Source: Sinotaia quadrata
Lineage: Eukaryota; Mollusca; Gastropoda; Architaenioglossa; Viviparidae
Reading direction: 5' to 3'
Assembly (NCBI GenBank): GCA_028829895.1
Contig: CM054183.1
Location: 15,781,975-15,845,974 of the forward strand
Length of the DNA: 64,000 nucleotides
Shown: positions 22,831 through 34,544 of the stretch, piece by piece
How the letters are laid out: each line of letters starts with the position of its first letter
How positions within the stretch are numbered: position 1 is the first letter of the stretch
Position numbers and translations under genes: made by a program
The notes under the pieces: generated by a model
Databases searched by the model: none
The model's input: only the letters and a program-made list of their open reading frames with translations
What the model was told of the DNA's origin: nothing

Positions 22831-23156
22831 AATGTAGTAGATGCACGAGGAGAGTTTAAAGTCGTTATTAATTTTTTTAAAGTCTGCAAAAAGAATTCTA
22901 ACCTTAACTTCGTGTACACGATTACAGGCATGCAAGCTGTCTTAGGGTATTAGAAATAATTCTACTCTGGGTGCCCTGAATTTGACATCCTCTGTCTTGC
23001 ACAACAAATGATGGAATCTAGAGAACTGTTTTGCTGTTCTGTGAGTGTGTCCAGTGAAAGCTGGATTTGCATATAAACTCTTTTAGTCGATCTGGTGTGA
23101 GAAGTTAAAAATCGTTGCTTGTTTCTTTCTATGCAAAATGATCTTTGAGTAATAGA

Positions 23157-23157
<1 letters not shown>
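22831..23157. other. Unique sequence
   Basis: Nothing recognised. Confidence 0.4.
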
Positions 23158-23231
<74 letters not shown>

Positions 23232-23240
23232 TGTGACTAT
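23158..23240. repeat. (GT)n microsatellite, ~75 bp pure
   Basis: Long uninterrupted GT with a short imperfect tail. Confidence 0.97.
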
Positions 23241-23899
23241 ATGTAAATGTGCGAATGTTTGTATATGTGTAATAATATGAATGTGAATATGTGTATGAGA
23301 ATGTGTGGTTTAAATGTAAGCTCTTAGGTGATCTGGTGTGATATGCTGTGTTGGGTTCGCAAAGACATCCGCTGCAAATATGTTGGCGTTTCGACCTTTA
23401 AAATTACGCATTGTAATTGTCGCCACTGTTAGCATCCAGAATACAGTTTTTCTTAGGAACTCAGAAAGCGTGGTTAAAACTCAAAATAATTTTTTACATT
23501 AAAAAAATAAAGGAACAGAGTTTCGGTTCAGCAAGAGTAATCAGCCGAACACGTGCACACAGAAAAGCAAGTCATACAAACATGCACGTCATCCATCACA
23601 CTGACACGTCACGCAAAACCTGCATTAAGGTTGCTAACGGGTAACAATTCAGTTCAGTGGTCACAGTGCTCAGACGCTGATCCTTGAGACCTCGAGAGCT
23701 ATGTGCAGAATCACCTGCCTTTCTCTGTGTAATCTGGCTGTCTTTGATTACTGTTCTCTTTGTGCTTGATGTTTCCACTGAACAAAGAAGTTTTTGACTA
23801 ATGTAGACACAAAATATGAAATCGCCATAGCATGTGAGGCAAAAAGAAATAAAATGTGTGATTAAGAGAAGTAAATTCGTGTAGCCGTTTTCGATAGCT
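23241..23899. other. Unique sequence
   Basis: No array and no recognised gene. Confidence 0.5.
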
Positions 23900-24165
23900 G
23901 TTTCTTCAGTTTAGTTGTATGCAATAATCTCAAGTCTCAATAGCCGTTTCTTCACAGGTCAGTTGTATATGGTATTCTGAAGTGTTGTTTCTTCACAGAT
24001 CAGTTGTACATGGTGTTCTGAAGTGTTGTTTCTTCACAGATCAGTTGTACATGGTATTCTGAAGTGTTGTTTCTTCACAGATCAGTTGTACACGGTACTC
24101 TCAAGTGCTGTTTCTTCACAGATCAGTTGTACATGATACTCTTAAGTGTTGTTTCTAAAGAGTAC
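23900..24165. repeat. 41-bp minisatellite, ~6 copies
   Basis: GTGTTGTTTCTTCACAGATC recurs at 23982, 24023, 24064, 24105 and 24146, with a diverged leading copy (GCCGTTTCTTCACAGGTC). Confidence 0.94.
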
Positions 24166-24530
24166 CTTCAGTTCCTGTCCGAAACGAGTACCTCACCACC
24201 CATCAGTTCTTGTCGAAAGAGTACCTCATCTCTCGTCAGTTCCTGTCGAAAGGGTACTTTATCTCCCTGCTGTTCCTGTCAGAAATGGCATCTCATCTCC
24301 CGTCAGTTCTTGTCCGAAAGGGTACCTAATCTCCAGTTAGTTCTTGTCCGAAAGGGTATTCATCTCCCATCAGTATCTGTCTGAAATGATACCATATCTC
24401 CTGTCAATTGATCTCTAAAATGGTACCTCATCACCTTTCAGGTCCTGTCTAAAATGGTACTTCATCACTTTTCAGGTCCTGTCTAAAATGGTACCACATC
24501 TCCCTTCAGTGCATAATTTCATTTCATAGT
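24166..24530. repeat. 33-35 bp degenerate minisatellite, ~10 copies
   Basis: Units follow the pattern CAGTTCCTGTCCGAAAGGGT, then ACCTCATCTCCCGT. Divergence is high and lengths vary between 33 and 35 bp. The array directly adjoins the 41-bp array. Confidence 0.88.
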
Positions 24531-25129
24531 CGGAAGATACCTCATCTCGTTTCAACCCTTCATTTCTCTGGATACAATGTTCTGAATATGCAAATAGAAA
24601 CACATTTAAAACCCTGCTTCATCACTTCCGGAGTAAAAAAAAGATGTAGTCATTGCATCTTCGAATACTTTTTCTTTTAAAAAATTTACGCTGTGTAAAA
24701 TATAAAAGCAAAATCCGAAATTTTTCTGAAAAAAATATTTTTTTTTTATCTGCCAGTCCCCTCCCCTTTCTCTCGTTCTCTGAGATGCTGTCTGTGGTCA
24801 TTTCATAAAAGAATGACAGCAACAATTCGTGTTCCGACGTCACAAATACAGTATGATTAAATACTAGAAAATGTTAAATATGCAACATAAAAAATCACTT
24901 TCGTGTCTGACTCCAGTCTGTCTTCCATGCATTTTCCTCTTCACTTTTAAAATCGGGAAATACCAAGTTCTCTTCACTGACAAAAATACATGTTACCCAA
25001 ACCTAGGAAATTTTCCTGATTTATTACATTCATCTCAGCAATGTCACGTTTCGCAGCTCAGAACAAAGTGGTGACCAGAAACCATTTCAACAGAGTCCAT
25101 GGAAAGGATAGCTTGTAGCCAACTCCATT
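24531..25129. other. Unique AT-rich sequence
   Basis: T- and A-runs near 24636 and 24740. Nothing recognised. Confidence 0.5.
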
Positions 25130-25597
25130 GTTCCCATTGACTTACTATAACTTTCAGTACTAAATGTTCCCATTGACTTACTATAACTTTCAGTACTAAA
25201 TGTTCCCATTGACTTACTATAACTTTCAGTACTAAATGTTCCCATTGACTTACTATAACTTTCAGTACTAAATGATCCCATTGACTTACTATAACTTTCA
25301 GTACTAAATGTTCCCATTGACTCACTATAACTTTCGGTACTAAATGTTCCCATTGACTCACTATAACTTTCGGTACTAAATGTTCCCATTGACTTACTAT
25401 AACTTTCAGTACTAAATGATCCCATTGACTTACTATAACTTTCAGTACTAAATGTTCCCATTGACTCACTATAACTTTCGGTACTAAATGTTCCCATTGA
25501 CTCACTATAACTTTCCGTACTAAATGTTCCCATTGACTTACTATAACTTTCAGTACTAAATGTTCCCATTGACTCACTGTAACTGTCAATGCTCACT
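25130..25597. repeat. 36-bp minisatellite, 13 copies, higher-order pattern
   Basis: GTTCCCATTGACTTACTATA begins each 36-bp unit from 25130 to 25562. Variants: A (ACTTAC, TTTCAG), B (GATCCC), C (ACTCAC, TTTCGG). The order is A A A A B C C A B C C' A then a decayed end, so A-B-C-C occurs twice in a row (144-bp period). Two minus frames remain open over more than 170 codons because 36 is a multiple of three. I reject a gene. Confidence 0.97.
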
Positions 25598-25643
25598 GTT
25601 CCGAGGCACATAGAATTAAAAGACACTTCTACCATCACTTAGC

Positions 25644-25830
25644 GCTCGCAGAGTTCAGCAACAGTAAAACATTGTTACTCTCGCAGAGTTCAGCAATAGT
25701 GAAACATTGTTGCTCTCGCAGAGTTCAGCAACAGTGAAACATTGTTGCTCTCGCAGAGTTCAGCAACAGTAAAATAGTGTTGCTCTTGCAAGGTTCAGCA
25801 ACAGTGAAACATTGTTTTTCTCGCAGAGCA
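25644..25830. repeat. 35-bp minisatellite, ~5 copies
   Basis: CTCGCAGAGTTCAGCAACAG recurs at 35-bp spacing (TCGCAGAG at 25646, 25681, 25716). Confidence 0.94.
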
Positions 25831-26185
25831 CACACAGGCGCACAAATCATGGAACCTTCAACACAGATCTAGACTGCTCCCTTCTTGTACTTTACCGCGG
25901 GGGGTTGTAGTAGCAAACGCGAAACTTCATTTTGATTATAGTTTCATTACTGAAGGAAAATATTTTCAGAATCGTAAATAATTCCTTTTCTTTCCTTGTC
26001 TGTGACAAGGAGTTATGTTGCGTTATATTACGCGTCACTGTTATAATGGGGTACGTTAAATTAAGTTGCTCTATTTTGGGTTAGGTCGTGCTATGATCGA
26101 TCGGTAAGTTGTGATGTAGTTGATGTGGCATAATGGTATAGGTATAGTAATCTTATATGAGTTTGTATTACATTTTCTTTTGTTT

Positions 26186-26188
<3 letters not shown>
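25831..26188. other. Unique sequence
   Basis: No array or gene signal. Confidence 0.5.

Positions 26189-26271
<83 letters not shown>
26189..26271. repeat. (GT)n microsatellite
   Basis: About 80 bp of GT with two short interruptions. Confidence 0.96.
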
Positions 26272-26273
<2 letters not shown>

Positions 26274-26724
26274 CTACTATGAGCACTCGTTGCTTGCTTT
26301 CTTGTTCTTCCCCTGAAATAATTTCATCTATTCAGAAGCAAATTTTAAGTACCTTTTTTATTTTCTTTTTTGTACCTGTCATACGGCAATAAGTACTAAT
26401 ATGCTTCTCTCGACGGGTAACTCTGTCGGGCACACCTGAATGATCAAAGACTACAACAGTCGGGTGCGATTACTCTCTGACTAAAGAGTGCATTAACTTG
26501 GTAGTTACCGAACCGATACGCCGGCATCATTTGTATGTTTTCGAGCAAGATACAGGCAGTATTAATTGACATGACAGTTACAGTACCGCTAGATTTGTGG
26601 TCAACGCAAAGAGTGCGGTAGAACTGAACACTATGGTTCAAAAGTGGCGTGGATACCTACAGTTGTACCTCTTTGTGCTCTGTTTAATGTAAGAAACGAG
26701 GAGGCAGCAAGCTTTAGTTATCAG
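26272..26724. other. Unique sequence
   Basis: Nothing recognised. Confidence 0.5.
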
Positions 26725-26916
26725 TTGTTCATAATTTCGTGACAGTAGCTTGTAACTTCGTACTTCTTGTTCATAAATTTCGTGACAGTAGTCCGTAATA
26801 TCGTGACACTGGTTCGCAACTTCGTGACAGTAGTTGGTGATATAGTTGCATTAGTTCGTAACTTCACACCTGCATTTCGTAACTTCGTGACAATAGTTCG
26901 TAATACCGTGACAGTA
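26725..26916. repeat. ~21-bp degenerate minisatellite
   Basis: About nine diverged copies of CGTAACTTCGTGACAGTAGT. The spread of substitutions suggests an old array. Confidence 0.85.
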
Positions 26917-28156
26917 AATGCAGAATATGGGTCACTGGTTAAATATGCAAAACTGCAACTGTTACGCCGATATGCCGGTGCACCGACGTCACTTCAACTC
27001 AAGGACCCAGCTCAGTTATTTAAACCGAGAAATAGATTTTATACAATAGATTAATAGATAGCTATATGGATGGACAGAGAACAAGACGTGTTCATGGGAC
27101 TATCATTACAAATTACAATAACAAACAAAAGAATGTACGTTGGACTAACAGATATGCGAAACTGAACAATTAATAAAAAAAATTAATAAAAGAAAAGTTT
27201 AACAATATTACAAAGGAATAGGCCATTACAGTGTGTCCTAGTTTCTTGATGCATAACACTCCTTCTCTGATCAAGTTCAAACTGCACTGTAGTCACTGAT
27301 CATAGTCACGACTAAACTCCAGTTTTCAATGTGCTGACACAAGACACGTCACGCTGGTAGATGCTCAATAGGACACGTCATAAATAATATCAAAATCAGG
27401 CACCCAAAGCCCACATAATAGATTTCAGACTAAAGTTAGACTGAAACAAAAAATGTACCTAGCCAAGGATCTCCTTAATTCCATATACAACCCCTGATAG
27501 GGAGAGATCAGGTCTTAGCACTCACCCAAAGAGTCATTTTGCCAAAAGTAAAGAATAGAATTTCCACCTTGTTTTTTTTTAACCCTTGTGAAACCACGCT
27601 CATCTCTACTTAGATTCATTCTTGACCCAATCAAATTTTCAGAAACTGCAATTTAAAAAATGCTAATAAACCGTTTTAAAAATCTAATAATTTAACCAGT
27701 TTAATTTAGTCAGTGCTATGAAACTGAGCACAACAAGCACGCACACTAATCAAGTCTGTGTTAATTAAAAGTAAATTTAGAAAGAATGAAAACTTTTGCC
27801 CAGCACAGAGCGTTGCGAGCACTTTTTTCTTAACAGACAAATCGAAATTCTCGAAGAAATCCAGATACAAAAGGGGCGTGCTCTTTTCAAAAACGACAAT
27901 ACAAATCCACCCACCAACCCTTACCACCAGTCAATCAAAGTGAAATTTGCGAGTTGGAAGATCTTACTAAATTCGCCTTGTCATCTTTTTCCTTGTGACA
28001 AAGCCACACAGGTACGTACACTAGACCATAGAATTCCAGCCATTCTAAAGATATACGCAAAGAAACAAATACTTTGCAAAAGAATCTCTACCCCAAGTCG
28101 GAAGATTTGTTACCTACAAAACCAACAAAATCGCTGGCTGTCCGAATTTGTAAACA
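26917..28156. other. Unique AT-rich sequence with one long open segment
   Basis: A plus frame from 27796 is open for about 120 non-repetitive codons before running into the CACT tract. It lacks an ATG start and includes EILEEIQIQKGRALFKND. It may be a chance frame or an exon remnant. No family is recognised. Confidence 0.35.
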
Positions 28157-28157
28157 T

Positions 28158-28258
28158 CACTCACTCACTCACTCACTCACTCACTCACTCACTCACTCAC
28201 TCACTCACTCACTCACTCACTCACTCACTCAATCAATCAATCAATCAATCAATCAATC
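28158..28258. repeat. (CACT)n followed by (AATC)n
   Basis: CACT units run from 28158 to 28230 and then switch to AATC units to 28258. Confidence 0.97.
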
Positions 28259-28315
28259 TGTGCGCATGGTTTTAACAATTAAAAAAATCTTGCAGTGAAA
28301 GTCGATCCTCCTGTT

Positions 28316-28398
28316 AGGTAGGGAATAGACTTCAATAGAGGAAAGAGGAAAGGATATTGGAGGTAGGGAATAGACTTCAATAGAGGAAAGGATATTAA
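28316..28398. repeat. 45-bp duplication
   Basis: AGGTAGGGAATAGACTTCAA starts at 28316 and 28361. The second copy lacks an internal GAGGAAA. Confidence 0.92.
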
Positions 28399-29065
28399 CA
28401 GACGTGAAGTGTACGGGGACGGGCTCCGGTTATCTTAGTGACAACATCGTGTAGACGCAGTTTCTTTCCTATATAATTTAATGCGTTGAGAGTCATTTCC
28501 CCTGGGCTCTTGTCGTTTGACGCACGACAAATTGTGTTTACGGCCAGTTTAATCAGACAAGGGGAGATCTGAGCGAATAGCCAGCTATTCCTGAGCCAAG
28601 TCGGCTTGCATGCCGTCCTTGACTAGCACCTCTAGGCACAATTAAGGGCGGACAATTCCGCACCGGTTTCGATCGCAGAGAACCCCGGGACCAGAAAGCT
28701 GGTTAAGGCTGTTTAATCCAACTCCAAGTCACAGCAGCTGCCGCGTAAACCCTCGGGTTCTTGCGTTCGGCTGTGGACAGCATTAAGTAATGGAACACAC
28801 AGGTTTAAGGCTAAATAAATATACATTTAAAAAATTTAAATAAGTTTAAATAGAATTCATGAATGATCAAAGTTCCCCGCAGGACGGCATCGTGACACTT
28901 TTCCACCGGTTGACTGACAGGGTGATTTCTTTCTGAGTTTTCCTGGCATCGCAGAAACATTCAATCATCAGTCTTCTTTGGCTTATTTGAGCACAGATTT
29001 ACAGATTTACAGATTTACAGTCGCCACAGGTCTGCCACTGACTAGCTGAACCCTGGCACGATTTC
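28399..29065. other. GC-richer unique block, then short CAGATTTA repeat
   Basis: 28410-28770 is GC-richer than most of the window and has scattered CpG, but no long frame. The CAGATTTA octamer is repeated at 28993-29020. It could be a regulatory or conserved non-coding block, but nothing in the sequence decides this. Confidence 0.35.
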
Positions 29066-29087
29066 TTTTTTTTTTTTTTTTTTTTTT
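29066..29087. repeat. T22 homopolymer
   Basis: Run of 22 T. Confidence 0.9.
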
Positions 29088-29234
29088 GTTGATCAACCAA
29101 ATCTTTGCACAGATGTACGTTGTTTGGTAGCATTCATTAGACAAAGATTTTGACGTACAGACAGATAATTATAATTAATTTAAAACAAATTATGACTGTT
29201 TACCACCTGCTTGCAATCCTATTAGACTTTTCTA

Positions 29235-29396
29235 GCAACAATCATTGCCACACTTTGCAAAAGTCACTGTCCGTTCTTCTTTGCAACAATCATTGCCACA
29301 CTTTGCAAAAGTCACTGTCAGTTCTTCTTTGCAACAATCATTGCCACACTTTGCAAAAGTCACTGTCAGTTCTTCTTAGCAACAATCATTGCCACA
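29235..29396. repeat. 48-bp minisatellite, ~3.4 copies
   Basis: GCAACAATCATTGCCACACT starts at 29235, 29283, 29331 and 29379. Confidence 0.96.
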
Positions 29397-29944
29397 TGCA
29401 CACAACTGAGATAAATGTGGTATTCTTCTGAAAATAAAATTGATGTCTTCTCATTTAATGCTGTGACGGCACCCTCTATCTATTAATTATTATCCATATT
29501 TTTCTCTAACACTTAATAAACATATTAATACAGGTGGGCGGGTCACATGTATGCTAGACCTAATTAGGCGACTCTTCTCTAATTTCCAACTTGCGGATCT
29601 TTCTGGCACTTTCAGAATATTATTTAAATACACACACCATAAATAATCATCCTTCTGTCACACAATTTTTCTACTGACGGGAACTTCTTGCTTAAAGGAT
29701 AGGTTTTCATCCGTCTTTAATTACTTAAGCCCCCACCCGTCCTTTGTCTGAACTAGTTAATTAGTCACGCACAAGAAGCTAGTTATAAGAAATAACAATA
29801 TTTATTAAAATATCACAGTAATGAAAGAAACGAAAAAGTACATTTAGTCGCAAGGAACGATTGACTCAAATATAATCTACAGATTGTTCAGGGAAAATCA
29901 CGATCCATACAGAGAAAGTTCAATTGCGATCCGCGCACACACTT
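29397..29944. other. Unique AT-rich sequence
   Basis: Nothing recognised. Confidence 0.5.
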
Positions 29945-30060
29945 CAACAAAATCCTATCACAGTCTTTACTGACAGTCTTTTTAATACATCGACAAAATC
30001 CTATCACAGTCTTTAATGAGTCTTTTTAATACATCGACAAAATCCTATCACAGTCTTTTC
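29945..30060. repeat. 44-46 bp minisatellite, ~2.6 copies
   Basis: ACAAAATCCTATCACAGTCT recurs at about 29946, 29993 and 30037. Confidence 0.93.
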
Positions 30061-30239
30061 ACAAGCACAACTTTTCCTTAGGTGAATAAGAACACACTGT
30101 TCCTATTTTATTCGATCTGGCGAGGAGCACACGTTGCCTCCTACACAACACACTTCCCATATTTTAATGCCTGACTTTTAAAAATGATCAAAATCTTATC
30201 TTTTAATATTTTAATACAAGCAGGAGAATGTGGGTTGAC

Positions 30240-30888
30240 TAGTCAGATGTGTGCATTTGTGTGTGTATGTGTGTGTTTGAGTATATATATATATATCATG
30301 CATATGTGTGTATCGGTGTGTGTGTGTATATGTGTGAACTGAGAATACAAAGAGATGTGCAAGAAAGAGTTGTATGCAAGCTTATGAGAGTGGGTGAGAG
30401 AGATTGTCAGACCGAAAGATGTGTAAGAGAAAGACTAAGATGGAGGTTTCCAGACAAAAATTTGTATGAGAAAGAGCGTTTGTGAGATGGACACTGTCGG
30501 AGAGGAACTGTGCATGCTTCTAAGAAGAGAATCAGAGAAAAAAGTTTTGAGAGAGAGAGAGAGAGAATTGTGAACATCTGTTGAGGAGATGTGGGGTTGG
30601 TTTGAAGGAGAAATTGTATGTATGTAAAAAAACAGACAGGAAGCGATCGTGTATGAGATTTGTGTGAGAGAGATACACAAACAGAAATATGAGTTCTATA
30701 TATGTGTTCATGAGAGAGAGGGACACACACTCAAATACACAAAGAAACACACGCTGAGAAATATGAGTGTGTGTGTGAGTGTGTGTGTGTGTGTGTGTAT
30801 GAGGGGGGATAGAGAGACAGAAATATGTGTGTGTGTGTGTGTGTATGGGGGGGGGGCATAGAGAGAGACACAGAAATATTATGTGTAT

Positions 30889-30941
<53 letters not shown>

Positions 30942-31070
30942 AGAGAGGGGGATAGAGAGACACACAGAAATATCATGTGAGAGAGAGAGGGGGGGAGAGA
31001 TAGAGTGACACACACACAATGAGGTAGGTGTGTGTGTGTGTGTGTGCGTGCGTGAGTGTATTAGAAAGAG
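30240..31070. repeat. ~830-bp GT/GA-rich cryptic simple region
   Basis: Almost continuous purine/GT-rich top strand with GT tracts (30774-30798, 30825-30843, 30890-30938, 31029-31047), GA tracts and G runs. All long minus-strand frames here read as His-Thr and Ser-Leu strings and are not genes. Confidence 0.9.
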
Positions 31071-32234
31071 AGAAAGTATGATTATGGCACGGAACTGGAA
31101 GCAGTGTTCAAGATTCACTAAAATAGACTCATATAACCGCAGCAAAGAAGAGATAAAAAAGAAACAACCTGAGCACATATCTTAAAAACCCACACACATG
31201 GCAATCACCTATCTCTGTGTTGTTTACCAGTCCCGCGTATTACAGCCCCAGTGGGCCATAATATTTCGCAGAGATGTATCTCACATGCAATGGAGCGAAA
31301 CCAAAATGAAAGACAGTATCTCTTTAAATGGTAAACAAATGCAAAGACTCCAGCCGCAGTTTAAAGTTGAAGATGAGGGGTGTATTTTTTTTCGTTTGGT
31401 TTGTTTATTGTATGTATTAGAAGACTCTTCTGTTCTTTGTTTTGGTCGGGTTGGTGGGTGACAAAGGTGTAAAAGATGTTTCTTTTATGTCTTCTGCTTA
31501 AAAAAAATAATTTGTGCTTGTGCTGTTTTTTTTTGTTTTTTTTTGGGGGGGTTGGGGCGGTGGTAGTGGTAGTGGTGTGTATGATTGTGTGTCTGTGTTC
31601 AGTCTCGTCAACGAGCAGTAAATTAAGATCCGCCTCACTTGCACGTAATCGCTGCTGTACAACCAGTTACCTTAGGTCGATAAGGTTGAAAGGTTTCACG
31701 GGTCGACAACAGTCATGGTCTGGTGACTTCAGGTAAGGGAGTGCTGCCACTCTAGTCACAATACGATGGACGCAGGCAGTTTGGATGGGGGTAGGGAGTG
31801 GTGGGGTTGAGTGGAGAGAGTCTTGGTAGCGAAAAGGTGAAAACGAAAGTTAGGTCTATTGTGTTTCCTAATTTTTCTTCTTCCACATAAGATGTTACAA
31901 ATGACAATTTTGTATTTTATAAATTTAAATGTATATGTATGTAGGGTGTGGGGGAACAGTCATGTAAACAAGTTTCGATAAATAAGTTACATTTCAAACA
32001 AGTATTATTTAAATGTTAGAACATATAACAGAACAAGATTTTACTGCTTAATGATAAGGGTCTAACATTATCGACGTCTAATAAGATTTAGTGATATGGA
32101 ATTTAAAGATTCATTTCTATCTGTCTGCCTGTTTGGGACACACTTTTATCTGTCTGTTTGTAAGCTCTCTGCATTATATATCTTTTTCTGAGTTCTCTAA
32201 GACAACGTATTTGATGAATCTCTGATTGGTGTAT
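31071..32234. other. Unique sequence with T/G runs and one splice-donor-like site
   Basis: T8 and G8 runs occur near 31526-31550. A plus frame ending near 31733 meets ACTTCAG|GTAAGG, a strong donor context, but no matching acceptor or family was seen. Confidence 0.35.
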
Positions 32235-32300
32235 CACATGCTGATTTATCTTTTATGGCATGTTTCTTTCTCACCCTTCTAAACTATAAATCAGCATGTG
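32235..32300. repeat. Perfect 15-bp inverted repeat, 36-nt loop
   Basis: CACATGCTGATTTAT (32235-32249) is the exact reverse complement of ATAAATCAGCATGTG (32286-32300). It could form a hairpin. The role is unknown. Confidence 0.85.
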
Positions 32301-32369
32301 GAATAATGATTTAACTTAATATAGTTTCATTAAACTGGCATTTCTTTCATTAGATTATAAGACCATTCA

Positions 32370-32393
32370 TCTCTCTCTCTCTCTCTTTCTCTC
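32370..32393. repeat. Short CT microsatellite
   Basis: CT dinucleotides with one TTT interruption. Confidence 0.9.
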
Positions 32394-33435
32394 GTACTCC
32401 TTTTTTCAGTGATTAATTAATTAATGGAAACCAGTCGTCGGTCCTTCTGCAAGGATAACGCCGTTCTTGACAATTGTGGCACCATAAATAAGAATTTTTG
32501 TTACCGTCAGCTAGTTCAAGGAAATGGTAACAGAGGACGCTAAGCGGAAAAATCAATCAGTCCATCAATCAGTTTTATAACACCGTCCGCAAAATCAACG
32601 AACAATGGGAAAAAAGGCGTCAAACAGACTGAAGCTAAGTTGATTATAATATTATACCATCAGTTGTGTTATCCACTAAAAGAAAATTATATTAATATAA
32701 ATCAAAGATATCGCTTTTGTTATCCATTAAAAGAACAAGCTATTAATACAAATTAAAAAAATAACACTTTGTAAGACCAGGAGACAGTTACAGTGTGACA
32801 ATAAAGCAAACGATTACAAGACTCTACCATTGAATTAGAACACAATTTCGCATAAGAAAAATAATTTAATAAAATTTAAAATGGAAAAGCATTAATAAAA
32901 TACAAGATGTAAACGACAGGGCAAAAAGTAAATATTAATATATTTCCAAGCCAAATCAAGAGTAAAAAGAAGCCATCAAAAATGAATTACATTCAAAGAA
33001 AATAAATTGATAAATCAAGGAAAAAAAAACCTGTAGTAGTAAGCTAACTCCTCTATTAATTAATAATATTTAAACTAAAGGGAGATAATTTGAGTAGATA
33101 TGGGCCACATGTGCCTGCAGTGACACAGGATGAAACAGATGATACAGATACAGGCAAACACAACCGCTGACCCGCAGCTATCCACAAACTAACCTTCTGA
33201 TACAGGAATCGGAATTTTATACCAGACTACACAAAGGTCAAAACTGCAAAGCTACCATGTCAGGCAAGACACAAGTACTAACTCTCAGCTTTCCTCAACT
33301 GACCTCATAAAGAGATTGGCATTTTTATCTGCACCATCCAGAGTACACAAATATCAAGACTAAAGACTTTAAACCACTCTGCCTCCTGCTTGAAATATCA
33401 AGACCTATATTGAGCCATGATTACTTCGAAACAAC
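32394..33435. other. Unique AT-rich sequence including a 52-bp unit pair
   Basis: Two diverged copies of a ~52-bp unit (TGTTATCCATTAAAAGAACA ... TATTAATA ... AAATCAAAGATATC) lie at about 32665-32770. The same pair recurs at 34545-34630. Confidence 0.6.
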
Positions 33436-33523
33436 GTGAACTACAGTATGACTACAAAGTAAACTACAGTATGACTACAAAGTGAACTACACTATCACTA
33501 CAAAGTGAACTACAGTATCACCT
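33436..33523. repeat. 23-bp minisatellite, ~4 copies
   Basis: GTGAACTACAGTATGACTAC starts at 33436, 33459, 33482 and 33505. Confidence 0.95.
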
Positions 33524-33796
33524 GAAATTTAAAAAAAATCAGGAATTTCTGCACTAGCCAAATGTTGAGTTTCGCTCTACACTGCCATGTAATTCCCATC
33601 CAAATCACAAGCAGTGGACCCACTTAGGCATTCAACCATAAGCCATAAGATGGATGCAAAGCTTGATGGGTGTGGGATATATATATAGTGAATCTTAGAC
33701 CTCTCTTAGACCTGGTTCCAGCCCTAATTCTGACCCTGATTAATGCCAATATGTAACAGATGTAGCAGCATGGAGTTTCCCATTCTACTTGGACAT

Positions 33797-34025
33797 CTTG
33801 ACTAATGATTTACAGACTTCTTGACTAATGACTTGCAGACATCTTGACTAATGACTTGTGGACATCTTAACTAATGACTTGCACACTTCTTGACTAATGA
33901 CTTGCAGACATCTTGACTACTGACTTGCAGACATCTTGACTAATGACTTGCAGACATCTTGACTAATGACTTGTAGATATCTTGACTAATGACTTGTGGA
34001 CATCTTGACTAATGACTTGCTGGCT
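33797..34025. repeat. 23-bp minisatellite, 10 copies
   Basis: CTTGACTAATGACTTGCAGA recurs every 23 bp from 33797 to 34004. The unit is unrelated in sequence to the preceding 23-bp array. Confidence 0.97.
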
Positions 34026-34073
34026 GCCCGTAGATCATAAACGCACTCATGCTCTTGCCTTGCCTCCATGTAT

Positions 34074-34405
34074 GACAGCAAGGAGCACACAAACCATACA
34101 ATCAGGAAAGTCAGCTTACATTAAGTGTGCACTAAATACCCTCAGCTCACTTACCTGACAGCAAGGAGCACGCAAACCATACAATCAGGAAAGTCAGCTT
34201 ACATTAAGTGTGCACTAAATGCCCTCAGCTCACTTACCTGACAGCAAGGAGCACGCAAACCATACAATCAGGAAAGTCAGCTTACATTAAGTGTGCACTA
34301 AATGCCCTCAGCTCACTTACCTGACAGCAAGGAGCACGCAAACCATACAATCAGGAAAGTCAGCTTACATTAAGTGTGCACTAAATGCCCTCAGCTCACT
34401 TACCT
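34074..34405. repeat. 83-bp minisatellite, 4 near-identical copies
   Basis: GACAGCAAGGAGCACGCAAA starts at 34074, 34157, 34240 and 34323. The copies differ at only a few positions (CACAC/CACGC, AATACC/AATGCC in the first), so it looks young. Confidence 0.98.
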
Positions 34406-34544
34406 GCAACATAAAACAAATATTACCAGATGAAATATTCTCTGTTGATCATTAGAAATGTTGACAATGTTAACTTAATATTTCTAATAGAAAAAGTATA
34501 GAAGGGGAATAATTTTGCCAGACACACTTATATTATCCATTAAA

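Noticed and set aside
22624..22935. Poly-Asp/Glu and poly-His frames
   Set aside because: Trinucleotide CAT/CTT tract.
25087..25638. Two overlapping ~180-codon minus-strand frames with 12-residue repeats
   Set aside because: Same artefact in the 13-copy 36-bp array. Two frames being equally open argues against either being coding.
28074..28298. Ser-Leu-Thr-His repeat protein
   Set aside because: It is the translation of the CACT tetranucleotide tract.
30407..31178. Long minus-strand His-Thr and Ser-Leu frames
   Set aside because: They are translations of GT and GA microsatellites.
33797..34405. Regular arrays that could suggest CRISPR
   Set aside because: The units are contiguous with no unique spacers, there are no cas genes, and the context is eukaryotic.
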